A stretch of DNA of 64,000 nucleotides from Deltaproteobacteria bacterium (GTDB taxonomy: Bacteria; Myxococcota_A; Polyangia; HGW-17): NCBI GenBank assembly GCA_016937155.1, contig JAFGWM010000038.1:1-64000 (forward strand), in the 5' to 3' direction. Both the position numbers and the translations under genes were made by a program. The notes below the pieces were generated by a model, which saw only the letters and a program-made list of their open reading frames with translations, made no database searches and had not been told where the DNA came from. The first letter of the stretch is position 1. The number at the start of each line of letters is the position of its first letter. This document shows positions 19,346 through 28,042 of this stretch, piece after piece.

Positions 19346-21999
19346 TTGCTGCCTCCAACTTTAGCATTTTTTCCAGTTTCTTTTTTGTTACCTGAAGTCT
19401 TTTTGGAAACTGCTTTTTTCTCCTCGAAAGGATCCGCGAGTTCGCCTTTTCCTATTTTGAAAGTTGGTTGCATTATTTCTCCAAAACGGGAAGACAGATT
19501 TCGGGTGATTTTATTGTTCTGATCCATCAGGCGGCTCCATTTTTTTCTGGTGAGAGAGCGCTTGGTCCAGGATACATCTACAATACCAATGTCAGCTTCC
19601 ATAACTATTGCCTGAAATTTATCAGCTATGTTTTTAATACTGTCCTTTGATACCACTCTGGAAAAATATTCACTGCGTTTAGAATAATTTCCATACCGCT
19701 CCTGATACATTTTTATCTTGCTTTCCTCATCAGCCACTTTGGTTCTGATATCATCTATTTTTTTAACAGCAATATTATCAATTTTACGGTTAACAGCATC
19801 CATTCTTGAGTCAATCTGAAGGGATGTTTTCATCAGCGCACCAAGATTGTCTATTACATTTTTAACTTCACCGGTAAGAGACAGGGATGAACGCTCAATT
19901 AATTGAAATTCCTTTTCAACTATACTCCTGTACTTCAATCTGAGGTTCTTCTCCATTTTCATATCGGAATCATCAACCCCCACCTCAAGACTGGCATCAA
20001 CAACAGCAGACCTGATTTTTTCAGCCATCTTAATTGTGAGTTTCACATGTTCAGCTTCTGCCCTGAGTTTGTCTACCATATCAGGTAACTTTGCTTTTTT
20101 CTTTTTATCCAGATTCAAATAATATTTATATAAAGCCTCAATCTGTTCCTGCTTCAATTTCAGATCCAGTTTCAAACCATCAATGGATGCTGTCATTTTA
20201 TCATAAAGTTTACGCTTCGCTCTCAATCGTTTCTCAAGAGAGTCAGTACTTTTAGGCATATCTGAAATTTTCTTGTTCAGAGCCAGTCGTTCCTTCTGAA
20301 GTGAACTCAGTCTGGTCATATCGGATGATGTAAGCTGGGATGAAATTTTTCCGGTTATTTCAGCTAGAATCTTCTTTCTCAACTGCATATTTCTAAGTTC
20401 CAGTTCGTATGTTTTTTTGCGCATATCACTCAGAAGTGGAAAAGCACCAATTCTACTGGTGGATTGAAGCCTCCTTTTTACTATCTGAAGAGTACTTTTT
20501 GCCTCTGAAAGATCCTTGCCTATAACTTCAATGTCATCAGAAATAATAACTGCTTTCATAAAATTCTGATCATTGTGAAATATTGGAACCATTTCTGGTG
20601 GAATATCATACTCTACTTTAAATATAGATTTTGTGGATGTTTTCTTTTTGCCGGATGAATCCTTAGCCTCTTTTTTCTTGGTAATCTGATCGAAAAGGGC
20701 TTCAGGATCAATATCTTTTTTCAGAAGCTGTTGAATCTTGTTATAAACTCTCTTGTACTGAAGACTTGTTTTATTGAAGCTTTTATTTGCTTCCAGCCAT
20801 TTTTCACCCCGTACATTCAGATAACCAAGAAGAATCTTTGCTCTTGGAAGAAATACACTGTTTTTATTTCTGACTTCCATAATAGCCAGAGTCTGAACGG
20901 CTTTCATCACTTCGCCTTCACGAACATAGACCCAACTCATTTCATAAAGACTATCCTCATAATATTTGGATTTAGGATCCACCATGCGGTACCACTTCAC
21001 AGATTCCCCGGTCTGACCAAGCTCATAGAAAATACGGCCTATTGCCATCACAGCTAGAGTCTGTACTTCCTTCTCAACACTGGTTTTAGGTTCAAACCAT
21101 ATGGTTTTTTCAGGGAATTTTTTTACAATATCAGATACATTTTTGTTAATACTAACCAGTGTAAAGCGTTTGATTGCCTCAAACAGTATAAGCTCCCTCA
21201 TTTCACTTGGAAAAGCGGTGAACTGTTCTAAAAGGACAACCTTTCCATCTCTTATAAAGCTTGTGGCTCCTGTCTTGGCAAGCCTCACAAGAGTTGCCCC
21301 ACTGTAGTATATTGCCTGAGAATACAGAGGAGGAAATTTAGTCTTTCCCTTCTCATCAGTAAAGGGTTTGAAAAGATCAAAATATTTCAGAGCCAATTGA
21401 AGTTTCTGAATTACAAAAGTTTCGTTACGTTTCTCTCCGGATTTATGAAATTCTTTATCCGCAAGAAAATAATTATATTTTCCAAGAGCATAACGTACTT
21501 CCCATGAGTTTTTCATTTCAGGCATATTTTCAATAATGGAGATGAGTTTTTCTATTCCCTTGAATCCTCTGACTTTCATTGAAATTTCAAGCAGTCTTTT
21601 GATGGCTTTACTTTTTAATGACATTGATGCCTTCATCGTGAGAATTCTGAAATAATTATCTGCAGCCACAAGATAATTTCCGCTTAGATACATTGACTCA
21701 CTGTAGTGAAACGTTGCCTCACCACCCACCTGGGGATCATTTGTCAGTGACATAAAAAGAGCAGCTGCATCCTGAGGACGGTTGTTCTTCAGAAGATAAA
21801 CACCATTAAGCAGACGCTGAACAGTGTTATATTTCTTTCCCATAACTATCTTGGAAGCTGTATTTATTACTGTCTCAACTCTTTTAAGACTTGAATCAAT
21901 GATCCTGATTTCATCTGAGTAATCAGTCTTGCCCTGTCCGGTTGCTTTAACAGGTACAGACAGTAGCATGAACATAATAATAGAAATGCCCTTTTTCAT
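19342..21999 (-). CDS. Exported TPR plus coiled-coil protein (885 aa)
   Basis: Signal peptide, TPR-like helices in the N-terminal half, heptad-rich C-terminal half. Confidence 0.7.
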   Translation of the reverse strand: MKKGISIIMFMLLSVPVKATGQGKTDYSDEIRIIDSSLKRVETVINTASKIVMGKKYNTVQRLLNGVYLLKNNRPQDAAALFMSLTNDPQVGGEATFHYSESMYLSGNYLVAADNYFRILTMKASMSLKSKAIKRLLEISMKVRGFKGIEKLISIIENMPEMKNSWEVRYALGKYNYFLADKEFHKSGEKRNETFVIQKLQLALKYFDLFKPFTDEKGKTKFPPLYSQAIYYSGATLVRLAKTGATSFIRDGKVVLLEQFTAFPSEMRELILFEAIKRFTLVSINKNVSDIVKKFPEKTIWFEPKTSVEKEVQTLAVMAIGRIFYELGQTGESVKWYRMVDPKSKYYEDSLYEMSWVYVREGEVMKAVQTLAIMEVRNKNSVFLPRAKILLGYLNVRGEKWLEANKSFNKTSLQYKRVYNKIQQLLKKDIDPEALFDQITKKKEAKDSSGKKKTSTKSIFKVEYDIPPEMVPIFHNDQNFMKAVIISDDIEVIGKDLSEAKSTLQIVKRRLQSTSRIGAFPLLSDMRKKTYELELRNMQLRKKILAEITGKISSQLTSSDMTRLSSLQKERLALNKKISDMPKSTDSLEKRLRAKRKLYDKMTASIDGLKLDLKLKQEQIEALYKYYLNLDKKKKAKLPDMVDKLRAEAEHVKLTIKMAEKIRSAVVDASLEVGVDDSDMKMEKNLRLKYRSIVEKEFQLIERSSLSLTGEVKNVIDNLGALMKTSLQIDSRMDAVNRKIDNIAVKKIDDIRTKVADEESKIKMYQERYGNYSKRSEYFSRVVSKDSIKNIADKFQAIVMEADIGIVDVSWTKRSLTRKKWSRLMDQNNKITRNLSSRFGEIMQPTFKIGKGELADPFEEKKAVSKKTSGNKKETGKNAKVGGSK

Positions 22000-22015
22000 G
22001 GCTTAAATCCTGAAA

Positions 22016-22924
22016 TTATTTAGAAGATTTAGATTTACCCGATTTCCCGGTACTTTTCTTACTGGAAACAAGGGGTCTGACTTCCAGTTTAAATTTGATA
22101 GTGGGTCTTTCATCCAGAGGAGTTGTCATATTTCCTTTTTCTTTTCCGATTACTGTAAGTACATACAACTTACCTGGTTCTACAGAAAAACTATAACTGT
22201 TCTTAACTTCCCACTTCCACTCTTTCACATATCTGAAAAGGCCGTACCCGTTACCAAGATAAGAAATAAAAACCCTTACCCTTTTGTTCCCTGGAGTTAC
22301 ATGATCACTGACAACAGGAATATCTTTCTTGGAAAGTGCAACCTTGTCAGCTTTAATAACATCACTGTAGGTTTTAATAGGATTTCCATCGAGAAAATAT
22401 CTGAGTCTCACAAGTCTGTAGACTCCACCCATCTCATTTCGATGTTTGATTATAATCTTGGCACCGCCAAGAGTTTCCTTTTGATCCGTCATTGCTTCCT
22501 TAAGCAACTGAAGCCTGTATTTACTTGATGTTACTTTATTTTTTAAATCCTCAACCTGTTCTGCCAGTTCCCTGAGTTTCAGTTCTGTCTTACTCAGTTT
22601 AGGCTCCTTTGTTTTTGTGTTAGTAGGTAAAACATCTCTTTTCACATCCCTGCCAACGGTAACAGGTGTGTCCTTTTTTTCATTTGAAACTGGTACTGAT
22701 GTGTCAGAGGGAGTTTTTTTCCCGGCACCAGGATCAGCAACAGGAGTTTTCTTAGATGCATCAGTTGCAGAATTATTCTTAGGCGGATCTTTGGATTTTG
22801 TCGTTTCCGTTTTTGCCGGTTCTTTTGTTTTTTCATTGGCTCCGTTGGGCTTCTTACCCTGAGCCATAACTGTCCAACTTATTGATATTATAGTTATAAA
22901 AATAATTTTACTTAAGTTTTTCAT
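22016..22924 (-). CDS. Exported protein with Lys/Pro/Thr-rich linker, first gene of the TolQR/TPR operon
   Basis: Signal peptide MKNLSKIIFITIISISWTVMA, KTKEPAKTETTKSKDPPKN linker, coiled coil and beta-rich C-terminus. Confidence 0.65.
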   Translation of the reverse strand: MKNLSKIIFITIISISWTVMAQGKKPNGANEKTKEPAKTETTKSKDPPKNNSATDASKKTPVADPGAGKKTPSDTSVPVSNEKKDTPVTVGRDVKRDVLPTNTKTKEPKLSKTELKLRELAEQVEDLKNKVTSSKYRLQLLKEAMTDQKETLGGAKIIIKHRNEMGGVYRLVRLRYFLDGNPIKTYSDVIKADKVALSKKDIPVVSDHVTPGNKRVRVFISYLGNGYGLFRYVKEWKWEVKNSYSFSVEPGKLYVLTVIGKEKGNMTTPLDERPTIKFKLEVRPLVSSKKSTGKSGKSKSSK

Positions 22925-23254
22925 TTTACCCTGTCATCCCCTTTCGACCAGAAACCAGGTCTTACAGGAAAATATCCGTTCAGTTTCACCTGCTGTTCAA
23001 AACAGGAAATATACCTGAAACAGGCCCTGTGGTCAAACTCTTCATCCAATATTAATTGACTTACTTTTTTAAATATTCAAGTAATTTATTTATTACACCA
23101 TTGAACACAAGGAAGTACTCATATCAGGGGCTTTTATATTCAGTTCCTCTGTAGAGTAAAAATTGGTCGTGAAAAATGGAATATAAATATGAGTGTAAAA
23201 ATACACAATTTGTGATAATATTCGTTTTTTGAACTTTTTTCTAAGGAGGATTAT

Positions 23255-24565
23255 ATGATCTTTCAGGATGTAATCATTAAAAAACGTGATGGATATGAAC
23301 TTTCACCCGATGAAATAAAATACTTCATTGATAACTACTCAGCAGGAACTCTCCCGGATTATCAGGTGGCATCGCTTCTAATGGCAATCTTTCTCAGGGG
23401 AATGACAGGAAGTGAACTGGCTGCACTTACCCATGAAATGCTCCACAGCGGAGATGTGATGGATTTCAGTTTTATCGATGGAATAAAAGTTGATAAACAC
23501 TCCACAGGAGGAGTTGGTGATAAAATTTCCATTCCTCTGGCTCCAATTGCAGCGAGTTGTGGCGTGTATATTCCAATGATTTCAGGAAGGGGGCTTGGAC
23601 ATACTGGAGGAACTCTGGATAAACTGGAAAGTATTCCAGGCTTTAATGTCAATATTGATACTGAAAATTTTAAAAGAATTGTACAGGAACAGGGAATGTG
23701 CCTCATCGGTCAGACGAAACAACTGGCTCCTGCGGACAGAAAAATCTATGCCCTCAGAGATGCCACCGGGACTGTTCCCAGTATTCCGCTTATATCAAGT
23801 TCCATTATGAGTAAAAAACTTGCTGAAGGAATTGATGCACTGGTACTTGACGTAAAATGTGGAAGCGGTGCATTTATGAAAACTGTGGAAAATGCAACTG
23901 AACTGGCTTCAACTCTGGTTGACATAGGTTACAGAGCAGGTAAAAAAGTCACCGCATTTATCACCAGGATGGATGATCCACTTGGACAGGCAGTGGGTAA
24001 TTCTAATGAAATTATTGAATCAATAGAAATTTTAAAAGGTCGCGGCCCCTCAGATATCAGACAACTTACTCTGACCCTGGCAGCTGAAATGATTTTTATG
24101 GGAAATAAGGCTGAAAGTTTTGAGGATGGAATGAAAAAAGCTGAGGCATCTATTTCCGATGGTTCAGCCCTTAAAAAATTCGGTGAATTAATAACAGCTC
24201 AACATGGCAATGCTGGTGTTATCGATAATTACGATCTGATGCCTTCATATACTGACACGGTTGAAGTTAAAGCCACAAAATCCGGATATATCACTTCAAT
24301 AAACTCAACAGAAATCGGAATGGCAGGAATTGAGATAGGCGCGGGAAGAAGAGTTGTCAGTGATAAAGTGGATCATGGTGCCGGAATCGAAGTAATGATG
24401 AAATCCGGAGATCAGGTTAACAAGGGAGACACTATTGCAGTGATCAATCACAATGCTTCTTCCGGAATTGAAAACGCAGTGGCAAGAGTTTTAAACGCAT
24501 ATGTCATTGGAGATGTTAAAATTGAAAGCAAACCAATGATTATCAAAGAAATAAGACAGGGTTAA
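23255..24565 (+). CDS. Pyrimidine-nucleoside (thymidine) phosphorylase
   Basis: KHSTGGVGDKISIPLAPIAASCGVYIPMISGRGLGHTGGTLDKLESIPGF; SD AAGGAGG. Confidence 0.95.
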   Translation: MIFQDVIIKKRDGYELSPDEIKYFIDNYSAGTLPDYQVASLLMAIFLRGMTGSELAALTHEMLHSGDVMDFSFIDGIKVDKHSTGGVGDKISIPLAPIAASCGVYIPMISGRGLGHTGGTLDKLESIPGFNVNIDTENFKRIVQEQGMCLIGQTKQLAPADRKIYALRDATGTVPSIPLISSSIMSKKLAEGIDALVLDVKCGSGAFMKTVENATELASTLVDIGYRAGKKVTAFITRMDDPLGQAVGNSNEIIESIEILKGRGPSDIRQLTLTLAAEMIFMGNKAESFEDGMKKAEASISDGSALKKFGELITAQHGNAGVIDNYDLMPSYTDTVEVKATKSGYITSINSTEIGMAGIEIGAGRRVVSDKVDHGAGIEVMMKSGDQVNKGDTIAVINHNASSGIENAVARVLNAYVIGDVKIESKPMIIKEIRQG

Positions 24566-24566
24566 A

Positions 24567-25385
24567 ATGATATACGAACAGCTTCAGAAAACTATAGACT
24601 ATATCAGGGAACACACAGATGGTTTTGTTCCTGAACTGGGACTCATTCTGGGAAGTGGTCTTGGGGATTTTGCAGACACACTGGAAAATTCGGTCAGAAT
24701 TCCTTTCGGAGATATCCCGGGATTCAGTGTAAGCACAGTAAGTGGTCATGCCGGAGTTCTGGTATGCGGAATCTCCGGAGGGAAAAAAGTTGCCATCATG
24801 CAGGGACGTGTCCACTACTATGAGGGACATGAAATGGAAAAGGTTATCTTTCCGGCAAGAACCCTTGTAATGATGGGTTGCAAAACACTCATCATTACAA
24901 ACGCTGCAGGAGGAATCAGCCCATCTCTGGCTGCGGGGGATCTTTGCCTGATTACTGATCACCTGAATTATATGGGTACAAACCCTCTTCGTGGACCCAA
25001 TGACAGCAGACTGGGAGCAAGATTTCCCGATATGAGTGACATCTACAGCAAAAAACTTCGGGAGCAGGTTCTCGCCATTGCAGCATCAAGTGGAATTACC
25101 CTTAAGGAAGGTGTCTATGCCGCAATGCCCGGACCAACTTATGAAACACCAGCTGAAATTTCCATGTTGAAAACAGTTGGAGCCTCAATGGTGGGAATGT
25201 CAACAGTTCCTGAATCCCTTGCGGCCCACCATATGGGAGCTTCTATAATAGGGATAAGCTGTATTTCAAATCTTGCTGCAGGAATCAGTCCTGTACCTCT
25301 GACCCATGACGAAGTCAAAGAAACTGCAAATCGCATAAGTGCTGTCTTCAAAAAACTGATACAGGAAATTATTTCTGGTATCTAA
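24567..25385 (+). CDS. Purine-nucleoside phosphorylase (trimeric, PunA-like)
   Basis: LGLILGSGLGDFAD, MQGRVHYYEGHEMEKVIFPARTLVMMGCKTLIITNAAGGISP, MPGPTYETPAEI. Confidence 0.95.
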   Translation: MIYEQLQKTIDYIREHTDGFVPELGLILGSGLGDFADTLENSVRIPFGDIPGFSVSTVSGHAGVLVCGISGGKKVAIMQGRVHYYEGHEMEKVIFPARTLVMMGCKTLIITNAAGGISPSLAAGDLCLITDHLNYMGTNPLRGPNDSRLGARFPDMSDIYSKKLREQVLAIAASSGITLKEGVYAAMPGPTYETPAEISMLKTVGASMVGMSTVPESLAAHHMGASIIGISCISNLAAGISPVPLTHDEVKETANRISAVFKKLIQEIISGI

Positions 25386-25451
25386 CGGAAAAATTTTATA
25401 TTAATCCCACAGTTGAGCGATATCTGTTCTCAGCATTGACTGGAGTAAAAG

Positions 25452-28004
25452 ATGAAGACTATTTATAAATTTGCTGTTGTTCCATCCCTTCCTGAACCGT
25501 TGAAGCGTCTTAATGATCTCGCAAACAACATGTGGTGGGCATGGAACTTTGATGCCATTGAGCTGTTCATCAGACTGGACAGAAATCTATGGGAAGAAGT
25601 TGGTCACAATCCTGTTGCCCTTTTGGGAAGGGTCAGTCAGGAACGTCTTGAATTTCTGGCCAGTGACAATGCCTATCTTCATAGCCTCCAAACCGTACTT
25701 GCAAGATTTGATAATGCCATGACAAACGGTCGTGTTTTCAAACACCCCGATGGTGATAATACCTCATTCTTAGTGGCTTATTTTTCACTGGAGTTTGGCC
25801 TCCATGAATCTTTGCCAGTGTACAGTGGTGGTCTTGGGGTTCTGGCAGGAGACCATTTAAAAAGCACCAGTGATATTGGACTGCCTCTTGTGGCTGTCGG
25901 GCTGCTTTACAGAGAAGGATATTTTCGTCAGTATCTTAATCCTGATGGTTGGCAGCAGGAAACATATCCTGATAATGATTTTTACAACATGCCAATTATT
26001 CCGGTTCTTGATCAAGATGGAAATGCTGCAAAAGTTTACGTATCATTACCTGACAGAACTGTAACAATAAGAATCTGGAAAGTTCAGGTTGGTCGTACCC
26101 CTCTCATTCTACTGGATACAAATCTGGAAGAAAATTCTCTGGACGATAGAGAAATTACCGCCCAGCTTTATGGCGGAGATCTTGAAATGAGACTTAAACA
26201 GGAATTCGTTCTCGGTCTCGGAGGAATTGAAGCACTGAAAAAGCTTGACTATTCCCCCAGTGTTTTTCACATGAACGAAGGTCACAGTGCATTTTTAGGA
26301 TTAAAAAGAATTCAGGATCTGATGAAATCAAGAGGACTTTCATTCTGGGAAGCAATGGAAGCCTGTTCAAGTGGTTCCCTGTTTACAACTCATACTCCTG
26401 TTCCTGCAGGCATTGATAAATTTCCTCCGGCTCTCATGGATAAGTATTTCTGGAAATACAGAGATGAAACAGGAATAAGCCGGGATGAATTTCTGGGTCT
26501 GGGACGCGAAGATCCTGCAAATCACGATGAACCATTCTCCCTTGCTGTTCTCGCTTTAAGATTATCTGACCAGTACAATGGTGTTAGTAAGCTGCACGGT
26601 GAAGTTTCCAGAAAAATGTGGAAAAAAGTATGGCCTGAAATACCGGTTGAGGAAATTCCTATTGGACACGTCACCAATGGAATTCACAATCGCACCTGGG
26701 TTTCACATGAACTTGGAAATCTGTTCGATCGCTATCTAGGACCAAGATGGGGAGAATACAGTGAGGATAAAAACATCTGGGCTGCCGTTGATCAGGTCCC
26801 GGATGCTGAGCTCTGGAAAACCCACGAAAGACGGAGAGAACGCCTTGTGGGTTTTGTCAGAAAACGCATGAGGCAGCAGTTTGAAAAAAGAGGCGGTTCA
26901 AAATCTGAACTGAATCTTGCAGAGGAAGTCCTGAATCCGGATATACTGACCATTGGTTTTGCAAGACGTTTTGCAACTTATAAAAGAGCAACCCTTATTT
27001 TCGAGGATCTTGAAAGACTGTCACGAATACTTACCGATGCAGAAAAACCTATACAGTTTATTTTTGCTGGCAAGGCACATCCCAAGGATAATGAAGGCAA
27101 GGAATTTATCCGCAAGATAATTCATACAATCCGTCAGGAACCATTCAGACACAGTGTGGTCTTTCTGGAGGATTATGACATGAATGTTGCCAGATATATG
27201 CTTCAGGGCGTAGATGTATGGCTGAATAATCCAAGAAGACCTCTGGAAGCAAGTGGTACCAGTGGAATGAAAGCCAGTGCCAATGGTGCCTTAAACCTCA
27301 GTGTTCTTGATGGCTGGTGGTGTGAAGGCTATTCCCCTGAAGCCGGATACAGCATCGGACATGGTGAGGAATACGTTGATCTGGATTATCAGGATGATGT
27401 GGAATCACGGGCACTTTATGATCTCATTGAAAAAGAGATTATTCCAGACTTCTATACCAGAGGAAGAGATGGTATTCCCAGACACTGGGTTGCCAAGATG
27501 AAAGAAACCTTTAAAAGCATAGTTCCTTTTTTCAATACCAACAGAATGGTAAGTGAGTATGCTGAAAAGTTCTATATTCCAGCTGACCGAAGGTGGAATC
27601 AGATGAAAAAATCCGACTTCTCAGGTGCACGAAATCTTACAGCATGGAAAGGCAAGGTAAAGGCCAACTGGCATGAAGTAAGTATTCTGAATGTCAAAAC
27701 CAAATCAAACGAAGGAATTCGTGTTGGTGAAACAGTTACTATCGAAGTGGAACTAAACCTTGGACATCTTAGCCCTGAAGATGTCAATGTTCAGGTCTTA
27801 TACGGTGGTCTTAACCCTGATGGTGATTTGATCAATCCATGCGTCCAGAATCTTTCACTTACCTCAAGTGATGGTTCAGTTTCTGTCTATGGCGGAACTG
27901 TAAGCTATCTTAACAGTGGAATGCAGGGACTCGCCGTAAGATGTATTCCTTCCCATGTGGGTATGAGTTATCTTCACGAAACAGGGCTGATCCGCTGGGC
28001 TTAA
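25452..28004 (+). CDS. glgP: Alpha-glucan (glycogen) phosphorylase, short form
   Basis: N-terminal LNDLANNMWWAWNFDAIELF; EASGTSGMKASANGALNLSVLDGWW pyridoxal-P region. Confidence 0.93.
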   Translation: MKTIYKFAVVPSLPEPLKRLNDLANNMWWAWNFDAIELFIRLDRNLWEEVGHNPVALLGRVSQERLEFLASDNAYLHSLQTVLARFDNAMTNGRVFKHPDGDNTSFLVAYFSLEFGLHESLPVYSGGLGVLAGDHLKSTSDIGLPLVAVGLLYREGYFRQYLNPDGWQQETYPDNDFYNMPIIPVLDQDGNAAKVYVSLPDRTVTIRIWKVQVGRTPLILLDTNLEENSLDDREITAQLYGGDLEMRLKQEFVLGLGGIEALKKLDYSPSVFHMNEGHSAFLGLKRIQDLMKSRGLSFWEAMEACSSGSLFTTHTPVPAGIDKFPPALMDKYFWKYRDETGISRDEFLGLGREDPANHDEPFSLAVLALRLSDQYNGVSKLHGEVSRKMWKKVWPEIPVEEIPIGHVTNGIHNRTWVSHELGNLFDRYLGPRWGEYSEDKNIWAAVDQVPDAELWKTHERRRERLVGFVRKRMRQQFEKRGGSKSELNLAEEVLNPDILTIGFARRFATYKRATLIFEDLERLSRILTDAEKPIQFIFAGKAHPKDNEGKEFIRKIIHTIRQEPFRHSVVFLEDYDMNVARYMLQGVDVWLNNPRRPLEASGTSGMKASANGALNLSVLDGWWCEGYSPEAGYSIGHGEEYVDLDYQDDVESRALYDLIEKEIIPDFYTRGRDGIPRHWVAKMKETFKSIVPFFNTNRMVSEYAEKFYIPADRRWNQMKKSDFSGARNLTAWKGKVKANWHEVSILNVKTKSNEGIRVGETVTIEVELNLGHLSPEDVNVQVLYGGLNPDGDLINPCVQNLSLTSSDGSVSVYGGTVSYLNSGMQGLAVRCIPSHVGMSYLHETGLIRWA

Positions 28005-28042
28005 ATCCGTCCCTCTATTAATTTTCAATTTATCAGAACCAG

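Noticed and set aside
23255-28004. PyNP-PNP-GlgP as a novel phosphorolysis pathway
   Set aside because: Each enzyme is standard salvage/glycogen metabolism; adjacency alone does not support a new pathway.
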